Below, piece after piece: positions 6,482 through 6,712 of a stretch of 6,712 nucleotides of DNA. This DNA is from Deltaproteobacteria bacterium (GTDB taxonomy: Bacteria; SAR324; NAC60-12), in the NCBI GenBank assembly GCA_002716165.1, contig PAZT01000020.1, forward strand, positions 1 to 6,712, in the 5' to 3' direction. Position 1 is the first letter of the stretch, and each line of letters begins with the position of its first letter. Position numbers and translations under genes: made by a program. The notes beneath the pieces were generated by a model. It was not told the DNA's origin. It did not search any database and saw nothing but the letters and a program-made list of their open reading frames with translations.

Positions 6482-6595
6482 TTAGTTTTTTCCCCAGTTT
6501 AAAAAAATTTAAAGTTACTTCTATATTCTCTAATAACGGATCATCAGAGAATGGATTAATTTCGTCTTTAAGGTAATCAAAAGTTATTATATTAT

Positions 6596-6712
6596 TCAGC
6601 GATCCTTGTCTTCAGGCAGGAGCAGTATCTGTACTCGGCGATTTAAATTGCGTTTATAAGCTGTATCCGGGAAAAACCTTGGGCGGGTATCTCCATATCC
6701 TGCAACCTGCAT
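6596..6712 (-). CDS. C-terminal end of a second OmpA/MotB-like protein, 5' partial
   Basis: An open frame runs in from the right edge and ends at TGA (6598-6596), leaving 38 residues. VAGYGDTRPRFFPDT then AYKRNLNRRVQILLLPE is the ending of an OmpA-like peptidoglycan-binding domain, where R-N-x-N-R-R-V-x-I is the hallmark. The equivalent part of the neighbouring MotB-like protein reads SFGSTRPRF and NNRVEV, so the two are probably paralogues. Another stop (TAA) follows two codons after the TGA, and the domain is already complete, so this TGA is a true terminator and not a Sec codon. The Met at the edge is internal to the domain; the real start lies outside the window. Confidence 0.8.
   Translation of the reverse strand: MQVAGYGDTRPRFFPDTAYKRNLNRRVQILLLPEDKDR

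Noticed and set aside
6596..6598. The TGA ending the partial OmpA-like gene as another Sec codon.
   Set aside because: TAA follows two codons later in the same frame and the OmpA-like domain is already complete.
5843..6712. Zorya-type anti-phage system, which also uses MotA/MotB-like proteins.
   Set aside because: No helicase, nuclease or other Zorya effector is visible; the neighbours are a glycosyltransferase and housekeeping genes.

Overview
The window is AT-rich DNA from a Gram-negative bacterium. This is inferred from a type I signal peptidase, an HflK-type membrane prohibitin and two MotB/OmpA-type proteins that need an inner membrane and peptidoglycan. Coding density is high and all complete genes end in TAA or TAG with the normal code (Trp is TGG). 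A marine deltaproteobacterium-like or SAR324-like lineage is my guess only; nothing here proves taxonomy.

Left end (1-720, plus strand): the last 32 codons of an Fe-S oxidoreductase (heterodisulfide-reductase-like), then a complete DUF3501 gene. In many bacteria these two follow a rubrerythrin gene, so this is probably the tail of a peroxide/oxygen-stress operon.

Centre-left (830-1288, minus strand, converging on the DUF3501 operon): the highlight. An AhpE-like peroxiredoxin reads through in one frame over 152 residues, except for a single in-frame TGA at codon 45. That codon sits exactly where the peroxidatic cysteine belongs (P-x3-T-x2-C becomes P-x3-T-x2-TGA). A small stem-loop with G in its loop lies 22 nt downstream, as expected of a bacterial SECIS. 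I read this as a selenocysteine peroxiredoxin that standard gene calling would truncate to its last 98 residues.

Centre (1311-4381, minus strand): a strong intrinsic terminator, hflK without hflC beside it, then (reading upstream) map encoding a SEC-C type methionine aminopeptidase, and lepB encoding signal peptidase I. lepB and map are 36 nt apart and probably co-transcribed; hflK likely has its own promoter. These genes handle protein maturation and membrane protein quality control.

Right (4578-6712, minus strand): a membrane-anchored family 2 glycosyltransferase, a short MotB-like stator protein, and the C-terminal end of a second OmpA/MotB-type protein running off the window. The gaps at 4382-4577 and 5643-5842 are AT-rich; I see no RNA gene in them. 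I see no insertion sequence, CRISPR array, tRNA or rRNA in the window.
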